From an uncultured Bacteroidales bacterium (GTDB lineage: Bacteria > Bacteroidota > Bacteroidia > Bacteroidales > UBA932), in contig CASEBV010000006.1 in assembly GCA_949286415.1 (NCBI GenBank), positions 1-64,000 on the forward strand: DNA of 64,000 nt. Direction: 5' to 3'. Position numbers and translations under genes: made by a program. The notes beneath the pieces were generated by a model. It made no database searches. It had not been told where the DNA came from and worked only from the letters and a program-made list of their open reading frames with translations. Below, one piece after another: positions 44,128-53,150 of the stretch. The stretch's first letter is position 1, and each line of letters starts with the position of its first letter.

Positions 44128-45985
44128 AAATGGCCCGATGAAACTTGACAGGACAAATAAAATCCGGGCCGGGCTTCTGATTGCCGCCCTTATACTTGTC
44201 ATCAGACTGTTCACAATCCAGATAATCGATGACAAGTATAAGATTGACGCATCCAACAATTCGATGGTCCACGCCGTCATCTACCCTACCAGAGGCATTA
44301 TCTATGACCGCAACGGGAAAATTCTCGTCGGCAACAAGGTCGCATACGACATGCTCGTCACTCCGAAGGAAGTCGGGGAATTCGACACCCTCGCCCTATG
44401 TGAAATCCTGGAAATAACTCCGGAATTTCTCAAGGAAAAAATGGACGGCTACTACCGTGACAGGAGAAAAATCGGCTACCGGTCCGTAACCATGCTGACT
44501 CACCTGCCTCCCGAAATCTTCATGAAATTCGCCGAAGTCTCGTATAAATTCCCGGGATTCAGGGGACAGGCAAGAAATATAAGGGACTACCCGTACAATG
44601 CCGGGGGAAATCTTCTCGGCTACATATCCGAAGTCAGTGCCGATGACATCAGGCGCCATCCGGACACATACAACGCCGGAGACTACATCGGCAAGACAGG
44701 CATCGAGGCGACATGCGAAGAATACCTCAAGGGAGAGAAAGGGTACCAGATATTTCTCAGGGATTCCCGCAACAGGATAGAAAGCCGGTACAAGGACGGA
44801 GAAATGGACAAGGAAGCGATTCCCGGCAAGGACATCGTGACAACCATAGATGCGGAACTCCAGCATTATGGACAGGAACTGATGCAGAACAAGGTGGGGA
44901 GCTTAGTGGCAATTGAGCCGTCGACAGGGGAAATCCTTACCCTGGTGTCAAGCCCCGGGATTGATGTGGAGATGCTCGCTGACATAGGGAAATACTACAG
45001 GCAGATAGCCTCGGACCCGTACAAGCCCATGTTCAACAGGGCTGTGCAGTCCGCCTACCCTCCGGGCTCGGTATTCAAGCTCGTCAACGGACTGATCGGA
45101 CTTCAGGAAGGAGTCCTGACTCCAGAGACGCACTATCCCTGCAGCATGGGCTATCATTTCGGGAGGAACAAGCTCGGCTGCCATGCCCACCGCTCCCCGC
45201 TTGATCTTCAGGAATCCGTCATGATGTCATGCAACGCATACTATTGCTATGTCCTGCGCAATATTCTTGAAAATGACAAATATGACTCCATAGCGGAAGC
45301 CATGGACGCCTGGAACAGATATGTGAAAAGCTTCGGGTTCGGACGGAAGCTCGGCAGCGACTTCCCGTCGGAGCTCGGCGGGACAATCCCGGACTCCAAG
45401 TATTACGACTCCGTATACGGGGCAGGCTCGTGGAAGGCCACCAATGTCATTTCGCTGTCAATCGGACAGGGAGAAATAGGATGTACGCCGCTGCACCTGG
45501 CGAATCTATGCGCCACTATGGCAAACCGGGGATTCTACTATATTCCTCACCTTATCAGAGGGACTGAAAATGTCAGCATTGATCCGAAATACTACAGAAA
45601 ACAATATACCCTTGTGGACACATCTTATTTCCCGGTCATGGTGGAAGGTATGTACAGGGCTGTGAACAGCGGATACGGCTCGGGAGCGACAGCTGCAGTG
45701 GCTGCAGTTGAAGGGCTGGACATCTGCGGGAAGACCGGCACGGCACAGAACCCCCTCGGAGATGACAACTCGGTATTCATCTGCTTTGCACCGAAAGACG
45801 ACCCCAAGATAGCAGTGGCGGCATATGTGGAGCACGGTTCATTCGGAGCCAGATGGGCGGCTCCCATAGCGTCCCTTCTGGTGGAGAAATACCTCAACGG
45901 AGAAATCGGGGAAAGCCGCAGACCGCTTGAGAAGCGTGTGCTGGAAGGCAATCTCCTTGACAAGATGAACATAAAGGGAAACTGA
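44114..45985 (+). CDS. mrdA: Penicillin-binding protein 2 (elongation transpeptidase)
   Basis: The class B PBP works with RodA in side-wall synthesis. The roughly 623-residue protein has a transmembrane helix (AGLLIAALILVIRLFTIQI), the N-terminal dimerisation region (YPTRGIIYDRNGKILVGN), NAGGNLLGYISEVS, GKTGIEATCEEYLKGEKG, then the transpeptidase domain: YPPGSVFKLVNGLIGL (SxxK), MMSCNAYYCYVL (SxN) and ICGKTGTAQNP (KTG). The start is either ATG 44114, which overlaps mreD by 14 nt, or ATG 44138, which begins MKLDRTNKIRAG and leaves a 10-nt gap. Both are acceptable. Confidence 0.94.
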   Translation: MKRNENGPMKLDRTNKIRAGLLIAALILVIRLFTIQIIDDKYKIDASNNSMVHAVIYPTRGIIYDRNGKILVGNKVAYDMLVTPKEVGEFDTLALCEILEITPEFLKEKMDGYYRDRRKIGYRSVTMLTHLPPEIFMKFAEVSYKFPGFRGQARNIRDYPYNAGGNLLGYISEVSADDIRRHPDTYNAGDYIGKTGIEATCEEYLKGEKGYQIFLRDSRNRIESRYKDGEMDKEAIPGKDIVTTIDAELQHYGQELMQNKVGSLVAIEPSTGEILTLVSSPGIDVEMLADIGKYYRQIASDPYKPMFNRAVQSAYPPGSVFKLVNGLIGLQEGVLTPETHYPCSMGYHFGRNKLGCHAHRSPLDLQESVMMSCNAYYCYVLRNILENDKYDSIAEAMDAWNRYVKSFGFGRKLGSDFPSELGGTIPDSKYYDSVYGAGSWKATNVISLSIGQGEIGCTPLHLANLCATMANRGFYYIPHLIRGTENVSIDPKYYRKQYTLVDTSYFPVMVEGMYRAVNSGYGSGATAAVAAVEGLDICGKTGTAQNPLGDDNSVFICFAPKDDPKIAVAAYVEHGSFGARWAAPIASLLVEKYLNGEIGESRRPLEKRVLEGNLLDKMNIKGN

Positions 45986-46010
45986 ACTGCAACAGACACA
46001 AAGAAGAGAG

Positions 46011-47471
46011 ATGAACAGACTGACAGGAAGAGGGATGATGGAAACGATAGACTGGAGGCTGGTAATATGCTACCTGCTTCTCATTCTCATCGGATGGATG
46101 AACATCTATGCCTCCATTCATTCCACCGAGCCTGCCTCCATCTTTGACTTTTCGTGCAGGAGCGGCAAGCAGTTCGTCTGGATTGTCACATCTCTCGGGC
46201 TTGCCGCAATCATTCTCTTCGCACTGAACCCGAGAATCTACGAAAGCCTCTCTGTCCCGATTTACGGCTTCACAATCCTGCTGCTGATAGCCGTGATTTT
46301 CCTCGGGACTGAAGTCAAGGGCTCAAGGTCATGGTTCTCTTTCGGTCCTGTCAGTTTCCAGCCTGCGGAACTCTCCAAAATTGCCACATCGCTGATGCTT
46401 GCCACAGTCATGAGCCAGTCCGGGTTCAGGATGACCAACATGAAGCATTTCCTTGCCACAGCCGCCGTCATCCTTGTGCCCATGGCAATAATAGTGGCGC
46501 AGAGCGAAACAGGGTCCGCTCTCGTATATGTCGGCTTCGTCTTCATGCTTTACCGGGAAGGGCTTTCGGGATGGCTGCTGTTCATAATCGGGATGGCCAT
46601 ACTACTGTTCATCCTGACGCTGACATCATCATCATACACATCCATTCTGGTGCTCGCTATTGTCACCACCTTGTGCAGCGCCATGTATTATGACAGGATA
46701 AAATCCTGGCTGAAGATATATCTGCCGTCATTCATAGTCCTCGGCCTGCTTCCGTTCCTGCATGACAAACTTTCCGGCCTGACAGACAATCCGGAGGCGT
46801 TCATCCTCAAGGTCAAGCCCATGTATATATTTGCCGCAGCCGCGGCGGTCTCAATCCCGATAATGGCTTTCAAGGCTTTCCGTTCAGGCGGAGCATTCCG
46901 ATGGCTCGCCATAGCCTCTTTCATAGTCGGCGTCCTCTTCGTCTTCTCCGTGGACTTTCTCTTCCACGATGTGCTGCAGGACCATCAGCGCAAGCGCATC
47001 GAGGTATTGCTGGGGCTGAAGGACGACCCGACAGGAGTCGGCTACAATGTCAACCAGTCCATGATAGCCATCGGCTCCGGCGGCTTCTTCGGCAAAGGCT
47101 TCCTCAAGGGGACCCAGACCACATACGGTTTCGTGCCCGAACAGAGCACGGACTTCATCTTCTGCACAATAGGGGAAGAATGGGGCTTTGTCGGGGCCGC
47201 AGCAGTGATTTTCCTGTATGTATTCCTGATATGGAGAATAATAGCCGATGCCGAGCAATGCCGGGAGGCCTTTACGCGCATCTACGGCTACTGTGTGGCA
47301 GGCTGTATCTTCATGCACCTGTTCATCAATATCGGCATGACTGTCGGCCTTATGCCGGTCATCGGCATCCCTCTTCCGTTTATCAGCTACGGAGGCTCGT
47401 CCCTGTGGGCGTTCACCGTCCTTCTGTTCATCTTCATCGCCCTCGTAAGGAACGAAAGGAAATATTTCTGA
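46011..47471 (+). CDS. rodA: Peptidoglycan glycosyltransferase RodA (SEDS family)
   Basis: The SEDS protein polymerises lipid II in partnership with PBP2. The 486-residue multi-helix protein has ICYLLLILIGWMNIYASI, FLGTEVKGSRSWFSFGPVSFQPAELSKIA near residue 100, PMAIIVAQSETGSALVYVGF with the key Asp position replaced by Glu-rich SETG (the family normally has QPD.G or similar), and the C-terminal signature IGIPLPFISYGGSSLWAF. It is longer than E. coli RodA (370) because of an extended middle region with extra helices, as usual in Bacteroidota. It ends the operon. Confidence 0.94.
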   Translation: MNRLTGRGMMETIDWRLVICYLLLILIGWMNIYASIHSTEPASIFDFSCRSGKQFVWIVTSLGLAAIILFALNPRIYESLSVPIYGFTILLLIAVIFLGTEVKGSRSWFSFGPVSFQPAELSKIATSLMLATVMSQSGFRMTNMKHFLATAAVILVPMAIIVAQSETGSALVYVGFVFMLYREGLSGWLLFIIGMAILLFILTLTSSSYTSILVLAIVTTLCSAMYYDRIKSWLKIYLPSFIVLGLLPFLHDKLSGLTDNPEAFILKVKPMYIFAAAAAVSIPIMAFKAFRSGGAFRWLAIASFIVGVLFVFSVDFLFHDVLQDHQRKRIEVLLGLKDDPTGVGYNVNQSMIAIGSGGFFGKGFLKGTQTTYGFVPEQSTDFIFCTIGEEWGFVGAAAVIFLYVFLIWRIIADAEQCREAFTRIYGYCVAGCIFMHLFINIGMTVGLMPVIGIPLPFISYGGSSLWAFTVLLFIFIALVRNERKYF

Positions 47472-47502
47472 CAGAACCGTCAGTACACGGCCTGACTTGA
47501 AA

Positions 47503-48966
47503 TCAACGGCCGGCAATTGCTTCAGCCTTGTCCACCATAGAGAAGAACCGTGACCTGTGCCCGTACGGGTCAAAGCTGCAGGCATCCCGCCCGAGGTCAT
47601 AGACCAGAGAATATGAAGCATCACCCCTATATTCGGACTGACGCAATATAAGGCCGAAAGTTCCCACGGACAGGGCAAAGCGCATATTTTCCGAAGCATC
47701 TTCCCATGCCGCAGGAGCATCCTTCAGCTCAAGAGACAATGGGCGGGACTCAGACTGCCCGGGCTTCTTGTAGCGGACATCAAATGTCAGGTAACTCATG
47801 CCATGATTCACCTCCGGATTCAGAATCAGCTCATACAATGCAGTGATTGTCTGCCCGGAACCTATCTCTCCGGCGTCCTTTCCGTCATCTTCAAAATCGT
47901 CGTTTTCAAGCAGCCTGTTCTCATATCCTATCAGTCTGTAACTGTCAACAGCTTCGGGGTTGAAGCTGACCTGTATCTTGACATCATCCGCAGCCGGGAA
48001 AAAGCGGCAGAAATTCTCCACAAACACGCGCTCTATCTCCTCCGGAGAGTCTATGTATTCGTATGTACCGTCGCCGCAATCGGCCAGCTGCTCCATCATC
48101 GCGTCATTATAGTTGCCGTAACCCACTCCGAGAGTCGTGAGGTAAATTCCGCTGTCCCTCTTGGTCGAAATGAGTTCCTTGAGAGCCTCTACAGATGACA
48201 TGCCGACATTGAAATCCCCGTCGGAGCCGAGAATAATCCTGTTGTTGCCTCCCTCAATGAAATTCTCCTGAGCCAGCTCATACGCAGTCTTTATGCCATC
48301 TGCTCCGGCTGTAGACCCCCCGGCCTCCATGCTGCGGATCCGGGACTTGATCATGGCCCTGTTCGCGTCACTTACAGGCGTACTCCCGAGTATGACCTTA
48401 TCGGCTCCGGCATATACTACTATGGACACGAAATCATCCTCAGAAAGAGAATCCATGAGTCTGCAGAATCCCTCCTTCAGTATAGGGAGATCCTCATACA
48501 TTGACCCTGACACATCTATCAGAAACACATAGTTGGAATGACGCCGCTGCGTGTCATCAAGATCCTTCCCCCTGATGCCGAGCCGCAGCACATGATGTCC
48601 CGCATGCCACGGGCACGTACTCATCTCCGCATTAACGGCAAGATTTTCCTCGCCCGACGGAGCCGGATAATCAAAAGTAAAATAATTCAGGAACTCCTCA
48701 ATCCTCACTGCATACTTAGGAGGCATCGTTCCCTGATTAAGGATTCTGCGGACATTTGCAAATGACCCGCCGTCAGCATCCACCGAAAATGTCGACACAG
48801 GCTGCAGGGCTGTACTCACGAAAGGATTCTCCTCGTATTCGGCATAATTCTCCCCTGCCACCTCCGGGAAATAATCCCCGACATAATAGTTGTCACCGAA
48901 ATCAAAAGAGCAGCCGCATAGACACGATACTGCAACTGACGCCAAAATCAACAGATGTTTTTTCAT
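47503..48966 (-). CDS. von Willebrand factor A domain lipoprotein (YfbK-like)
   Basis: The 487-residue lipoprotein (CLCGC lipobox) has a conserved N-terminal VWF_A-associated region (PVSTFSVDADGGSFANVRRILNQG, VRIEEFLNYFTFDYP), a VWA domain (about residues 145-320) with an intact MIDAS metal site (LIDVSGSM, then GGSTAGADG and LGSDGDFNVG) and a C-terminal DUF3520-like part (QTITALYELI). Relatives such as YfbK occur across Gram-negatives without a settled role. The N-terminal tract after the Cys is rich in acidic and aromatic residues. It is convergent with rodA and has the TTG-N20-TAACTTCG promoter (49004-49034, minus). Confidence 0.9.
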   Translation of the reverse strand: MKKHLLILASVAVSCLCGCSFDFGDNYYVGDYFPEVAGENYAEYEENPFVSTALQPVSTFSVDADGGSFANVRRILNQGTMPPKYAVRIEEFLNYFTFDYPAPSGEENLAVNAEMSTCPWHAGHHVLRLGIRGKDLDDTQRRHSNYVFLIDVSGSMYEDLPILKEGFCRLMDSLSEDDFVSIVVYAGADKVILGSTPVSDANRAMIKSRIRSMEAGGSTAGADGIKTAYELAQENFIEGGNNRIILGSDGDFNVGMSSVEALKELISTKRDSGIYLTTLGVGYGNYNDAMMEQLADCGDGTYEYIDSPEEIERVFVENFCRFFPAADDVKIQVSFNPEAVDSYRLIGYENRLLENDDFEDDGKDAGEIGSGQTITALYELILNPEVNHGMSYLTFDVRYKKPGQSESRPLSLELKDAPAAWEDASENMRFALSVGTFGLILRQSEYRGDASYSLVYDLGRDACSFDPYGHRSRFFSMVDKAEAIAGR

Positions 48967-49093
48967 AATACAGACATTTTACAGGTCAGCACACGATCAT
49001 TTGCGAAGTTATCTTTTTTCTCAAGAAAAAACAATACTGGACATTTGCTTAATATATAATGTATAATTCCCGGTATCCGGCAAACAGCACAAA

Positions 49094-49131
49094 CAAAAAG
49101 ATGGTCCGAAGCGAACCTTCAGACCATCTTT
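49094..49131 (-). terminator. Terminator of the second SusCD operon
   Basis: Read on the minus strand, a 15-bp stem (AAAGATGGTCTGAAG with CTTCGGACCATCTTT, one mismatched pair) around a 5-nt loop is followed by TTG after a T run. It lies about 25 bp beyond the stop of the DUF1735/LamG gene. Confidence 0.88.
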
Positions 49132-49155
49132 CATAAGTTGAACTACTTGACTATA

Positions 49156-50373
49156 TTACTTCCAAGGTGTCTCAGTGTCCTGACTGGAAATATTTTCGTT
49201 CCATTCAAAGCTCAGACTTGAAACAAGCGGATGACCTTTCCCTGTAAGATCCTCAAACTGATATGTTCCGTCCCCGTTATCAGTATAGGATGCCCTGTTG
49301 ATTCTCCAGTAGCCTTCAAGACCATTACTGTCAGCTCCGACAAATGACATATTGTTGGCTATCTGTTCAGGCGTTCTGACAACAGACCATATTCTGGCTT
49401 CAGTGAACATTATATTACATCCTACCCACCAACTTGAGCCTGTTCCATGCCCGCCATCTCCGGTTGCTCCACCAAACCAGCTTGCTACAGGGAAAGAACC
49501 GTCTCCTACATCTGATGATGTTATTGCTTTAGTTCCTACCTGCTGGCCGTTATAATACAGATATCCGGTGCTGCCATCCCATGTATAGGCCAAATGCTGC
49601 CAGCAATTGACATCAAACCCGACAAGTGGATCCGGATTTATGTAAGCCGGACTTCCCTGGAACTGGACAGCTGAATGTGCGTTGACATCACCCTGATTAC
49701 TCTGAGGATCCTCGAAACGGAAGAGGACGCTTGCTCCATTAGAGAAGACATCTCTGTTTCTGTTGGCAGTATTGCTTACCTGGAATTTTACTTCAATCGT
49801 AAATCCTGTAGGGAAAGAACCATTGAAGTTTTCTGCCCTGAGACCGGAAGCACCATTATACTGTGCCAGATCATTGACAAGAACCGTCTCCAGAGCAATC
49901 ACATACGAAGATGTAACCGGGGTCGGATCTATATTCCCGGACACTTTCTCAAGCCTAACAGGAAGAGCCAGAGGCGTACCCGTCAGGTCATTCGGAAGAG
50001 TGGAAATATGTATAGAAACCGGATCAGCCGAGTACTCACCTGCCGGAATCAAAATTTCCCCGCCTAAATCATAATAATCAGCCGGTAATGCTTTATATCC
50101 TGAACTTTGTTCTCTGTTATAAACCTCCAGGACGTTTTCATCCGCCACAAACCTGAACACAGCATCCTCTGAAGCCCTGTCTGTCAAAGTAACGGTCAGC
50201 GAATAATCCGCTCCCGTTTCTCCCAGTGAAACCACAGTGCCATTTACTCCGGCGGACAATGTGCCTTCATTAAGGAAAGCACGGACTCCGCCGACCCCGT
50301 ATTCGGCATCATTGCAGGCCGAAATAAATATTACTGCCGCAACACTTAATCCAATTCCAAATATTTTTTTCAT
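49156..50373 (-). CDS. DUF1735 and LamG-domain surface lipoprotein, second copy
   Basis: The 405-residue protein has the same architecture as 6055-7194. It has a lipoprotein signal (VIFISAC), a DUF1735 region (about 30-165, with NEGTLSAGVNGT and YDLGGEILIPAGEYSADPVSI) and a LamG domain (about 180-400: FTIEVKFQVSN, NCWQHLAYTWDGSTGYLYYNGQQV, EARIWSVVRTPEQIANNM, GLEGYWRINRA). Sequence identity to the first copy is limited to motifs, so the binding target may differ. ATG at 50373 is chosen over 50397 because it gives a proper signal peptide. The gene is visibly richer in A/T than the neighbouring susC and mre genes. It is last in the operon. Confidence 0.85.
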   Translation of the reverse strand: MKKIFGIGLSVAAVIFISACNDAEYGVGGVRAFLNEGTLSAGVNGTVVSLGETGADYSLTVTLTDRASEDAVFRFVADENVLEVYNREQSSGYKALPADYYDLGGEILIPAGEYSADPVSIHISTLPNDLTGTPLALPVRLEKVSGNIDPTPVTSSYVIALETVLVNDLAQYNGASGLRAENFNGSFPTGFTIEVKFQVSNTANRNRDVFSNGASVLFRFEDPQSNQGDVNAHSAVQFQGSPAYINPDPLVGFDVNCWQHLAYTWDGSTGYLYYNGQQVGTKAITSSDVGDGSFPVASWFGGATGDGGHGTGSSWWVGCNIMFTEARIWSVVRTPEQIANNMSFVGADSNGLEGYWRINRASYTDNGDGTYQFEDLTGKGHPLVSSLSFEWNENISSQDTETPWK

Positions 50374-50409
50374 GATATTCTCTTTAAACAATTTCACAGC
50401 AGGATAAAA

Positions 50410-51591
50410 TTAATCTCTTGCAACAAAATCTTCAGGAGTTATAATATCAACATCCGGACTGCTCGGGTTCTGCTGCTGGATACCTTTCCTGAGCCATTTG
50501 TACATAGGTGAATTATTCCTCTCGTTACTGAACTTATATGCACCGAATCCGCCTTTGCGGAATCCGTTGGAAGGCTGCCAGTAAGCCATGCCAAGATAAG
50601 ACGGCATGACAGACTTTGACCATGAACCTGTACCATCTATCCAATAGAATCCTCCGTTAAGGGCATCAATCGCACTTTCAAGATTCTCAGTCACGACAAA
50701 CTTATTGGTAACTTCCTCTTCATCCATATAACCGGCAAATGTACTGACAATCCGCTGTAGTCTGCTGTCAAGATTTGATGCCGATACGCCGGCATTAGGT
50801 GATGGCGTTCCTCCGCTCACAGAATATGCCTGTGCAACAAAATAATCAAAACAATCTGCTGTTTCAGCAGGAACTTCCCATAATTCACCGTCAACAACAA
50901 AAAGACGACCTGTACCTGACTTTGGACCGATATATTGACTTAAAGCCTCAAATAGCCACTGACGATATGTAGGATCTTCATCAAGCGGTCCATCTGCAGC
51001 ATCAATATTCGGCTCCAAATCTATATCAAGACCGTCATATCCATAATAATAAAGAGTATCTGAAATAGCCTTAGCGTATTTTTCAATGGCAGGTTTATTG
51101 ACCTCTTTATTGTCAGGATTGTCTGTCCAGCCCCAATACTCATTCCATGCCGCCACAGTTTCCGGACGACTTTTATCATATTCATATTCAGAGGGAGTAA
51201 AACCATTGCCGATTTTCTGGACAAATGTGCATATAAGTACTTTAGTTCCTTTCTTCTCTTGAACAAAACGGAGGTCATCTTTCTTGACATCAGACAGAGG
51301 CCTTGAATTATTCCACAAGGAGATAATATCCATTGAATCCGGAGCTGCCGAAAGCATGTTTGCCGTAGAGACTCCCGGCTCACCCCAACCGTCATACCAG
51401 CCGAAGGCTATGGCATGGTCGGATTCCTTGTAAGCGCGCAGGGCTTCATAATAGGCATCGTCTCTGGCGACTTCAGTCAGAGAATACTCATCAAAAACCT
51501 CCGCTTCAGGAGTCATCCAGTCACTGCAGCCGACTGCGGCGAAGGCGGCGGCTGCAATCATAACCGATTTGAATATATTGATTTTTTTCAT
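50410..51591 (-). CDS. GH18 endo-beta-N-acetylglucosaminidase-type lipoprotein, second copy
   Basis: The 393-residue lipoprotein (AAVGC) keeps the GH18 catalytic motif as DGLDIDLEPN near residue 195, with the acid Glu. Barrel strands are AIAFGWYDGWGEPG, DSMDIISLWNN, KVLICTFVQKIGNGFTP and YFVAQAYSVSGG. It aligns in outline with the first GH18 (7206-8348): the N-terminal YYEALRAYKESDHAIAFGWYDGW parallels YYANLREYKDQIYGYGRPVAFGWFSDW. The C-terminal part also corresponds (KGGFGAYKFSNERNNSPMYKWLRKG and KGGVGAYRFQKDYDNTPDYKWMRKA). The two are diverged paralogues, probably with different N-glycan preferences. Its base composition is A/T-rich like its downstream neighbour. Confidence 0.9.
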   Translation of the reverse strand: MKKINIFKSVMIAAAAFAAVGCSDWMTPEAEVFDEYSLTEVARDDAYYEALRAYKESDHAIAFGWYDGWGEPGVSTANMLSAAPDSMDIISLWNNSRPLSDVKKDDLRFVQEKKGTKVLICTFVQKIGNGFTPSEYEYDKSRPETVAAWNEYWGWTDNPDNKEVNKPAIEKYAKAISDTLYYYGYDGLDIDLEPNIDAADGPLDEDPTYRQWLFEALSQYIGPKSGTGRLFVVDGELWEVPAETADCFDYFVAQAYSVSGGTPSPNAGVSASNLDSRLQRIVSTFAGYMDEEEVTNKFVVTENLESAIDALNGGFYWIDGTGSWSKSVMPSYLGMAYWQPSNGFRKGGFGAYKFSNERNNSPMYKWLRKGIQQQNPSSPDVDIITPEDFVARD

Positions 51592-51611
51592 ATCAATTTA
51601 TCTGTTAAAAG

Positions 51612-53129
51612 TTAAATTCCCTTGCCCTGCCAGAAAAGCGGCGTGCTCTCATGGTCACCGCCGAGAGCCGACACAGCTGCATTGTAGTTGTCTTTGTTGA
51701 GATTCGCCTCGTTATAAGGATAACGGAGGCGGTGATAATCCTTTATGGAACTGATGGTGGCAGCCGGTTCCTGTGTGGAGACAGACTCGCACAGTTCAGG
51801 GTAGCCGGTACGCCTGTATTCGGCCCAGGCCTCCAGTCCCATTGGGAAGTTGGCAATCCACTTCTGTGTGATTATCTGCTCAAGATGTTTCTCTGTCGTG
51901 CTCTCTGCATCCCAGGCAATCTTGACTTCAGTAGAACGGGCGTATGTCTGGTTGAGGAAATCATTGTGGTCCGCAGGGACGCTCTCCTCGTCTGCAATGT
52001 ACGCCGCTGCGCTGCCTGCACCCCACTGCTCGAACGACAGTGCTATACCGTTCTCATAATAGGTCTTTGCATCTCCGCTGATCCAGCCTCTGAGCGCGGC
52101 TTCCGCCAGAAGGAACTGGCTTTCAGCTGCCACAAAGACAGGAAGTTTGGTCGAGGCAAGGAAGTTAGGCTGGGAGAACGGAGTAGAACTTGCCTTGTTG
52201 AAGTTGGCAGGCTGTCCCATGCGTATGCCCTGGTATGTCACACTGCCGGAAGTGGCGGCGGTGAAATAGAATGGCATGCGAGGGTCGTTGTAGCCGTTCA
52301 TGTAGTCGGTGATGCTGGCGTTAATCCTGATGTCACCCCATGAAGAAGAGGCAAGCTGGTAAGGATTGCCCTGGGTCTTCGGATCCATCATGGCGTTTTC
52401 GCTGTTGGAGGTGATGTATCCGCATTCTGAATTCATCGCCCTGACGAATTCGTCTTCGAACCCGGCTCTCATGGCGGCTCTCATGGCGAGGGAAACGCCG
52501 AGTTTCGCCCAGTTGGCGTAATTGCCGCTGTATATGGCATCCGAAGTCCCTATAGGCGATGCGCCTACCTGGGCGGAATACTGATAGAGCACGTCGGCTG
52601 CAGAAAGGAGGTCTTCAATGATGTTTCTGTAGACATCCTCTCCAGAATCGTATGCCACATACATGTCTCCGTCACGCACCTGGCTGTACGGGATAGGTCC
52701 GTAGCAGTCTGTGACCCTCATCATGGATGCAGCCTTCACGAGCTTGGCAAAGGCGAACCAGTGTCCTTCTCCGTCGGTAAGATCCTCAACCTTGAAGTAG
52801 TTGCTGTATACTCCCTGAAAAGCCTGGTCATATACAGATACATTCCAGCCGTCGGAAACATTGAATGTGTCAAAGTTGGCTCCCTGCCATCTGTTGACAT
52901 TGGTGAAATAGCCGCCGAGAGACCCGACCATCTGATCTGCCATCTGCGAGCTGTTCTGCTGGACATACATCATCGTCTCTATCATCGAAGGGATGACGAG
53001 CGAAGGACTCTCGGCACGGAGGGCATACTGGTCTGTATTGTACTCCGGAAAGTTCTTTGTACACCCTGCAACAGCGACAAGACCGCCGATTACGGCAGCA
53101 TTTGCAAATATTTTGAAAATTGTATTCAT
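51612..53129 (-). CDS. SusD/RagB family glycan-binding outer membrane lipoprotein, second copy
   Basis: The 505-residue SusD-like_2 lipoprotein (LVAVAGC) carries NFPEYNTDQYALRAE, DCYGPIPYSQVRDGD, ANWAKLGVSLAMRAAMRAG, FLLAEAALRGWISGDAKTYYENG and the family end IITQKWIANFPMGLEAWAEYRRTGYPEL. It pairs with the susC gene 21 bp upstream. Compared with the first SusD (8391-9995) the same motifs occur in the same order, but overall similarity looks moderate. A ligand cannot be named. Confidence 0.92.
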   Translation of the reverse strand: MNTIFKIFANAAVIGGLVAVAGCTKNFPEYNTDQYALRAESPSLVIPSMIETMMYVQQNSSQMADQMVGSLGGYFTNVNRWQGANFDTFNVSDGWNVSVYDQAFQGVYSNYFKVEDLTDGEGHWFAFAKLVKAASMMRVTDCYGPIPYSQVRDGDMYVAYDSGEDVYRNIIEDLLSAADVLYQYSAQVGASPIGTSDAIYSGNYANWAKLGVSLAMRAAMRAGFEDEFVRAMNSECGYITSNSENAMMDPKTQGNPYQLASSSWGDIRINASITDYMNGYNDPRMPFYFTAATSGSVTYQGIRMGQPANFNKASSTPFSQPNFLASTKLPVFVAAESQFLLAEAALRGWISGDAKTYYENGIALSFEQWGAGSAAAYIADEESVPADHNDFLNQTYARSTEVKIAWDAESTTEKHLEQIITQKWIANFPMGLEAWAEYRRTGYPELCESVSTQEPAATISSIKDYHRLRYPYNEANLNKDNYNAAVSALGGDHESTPLFWQGKGI

Positions 53130-53150
53130 ATCTGTGTCCTTATTGCATTG

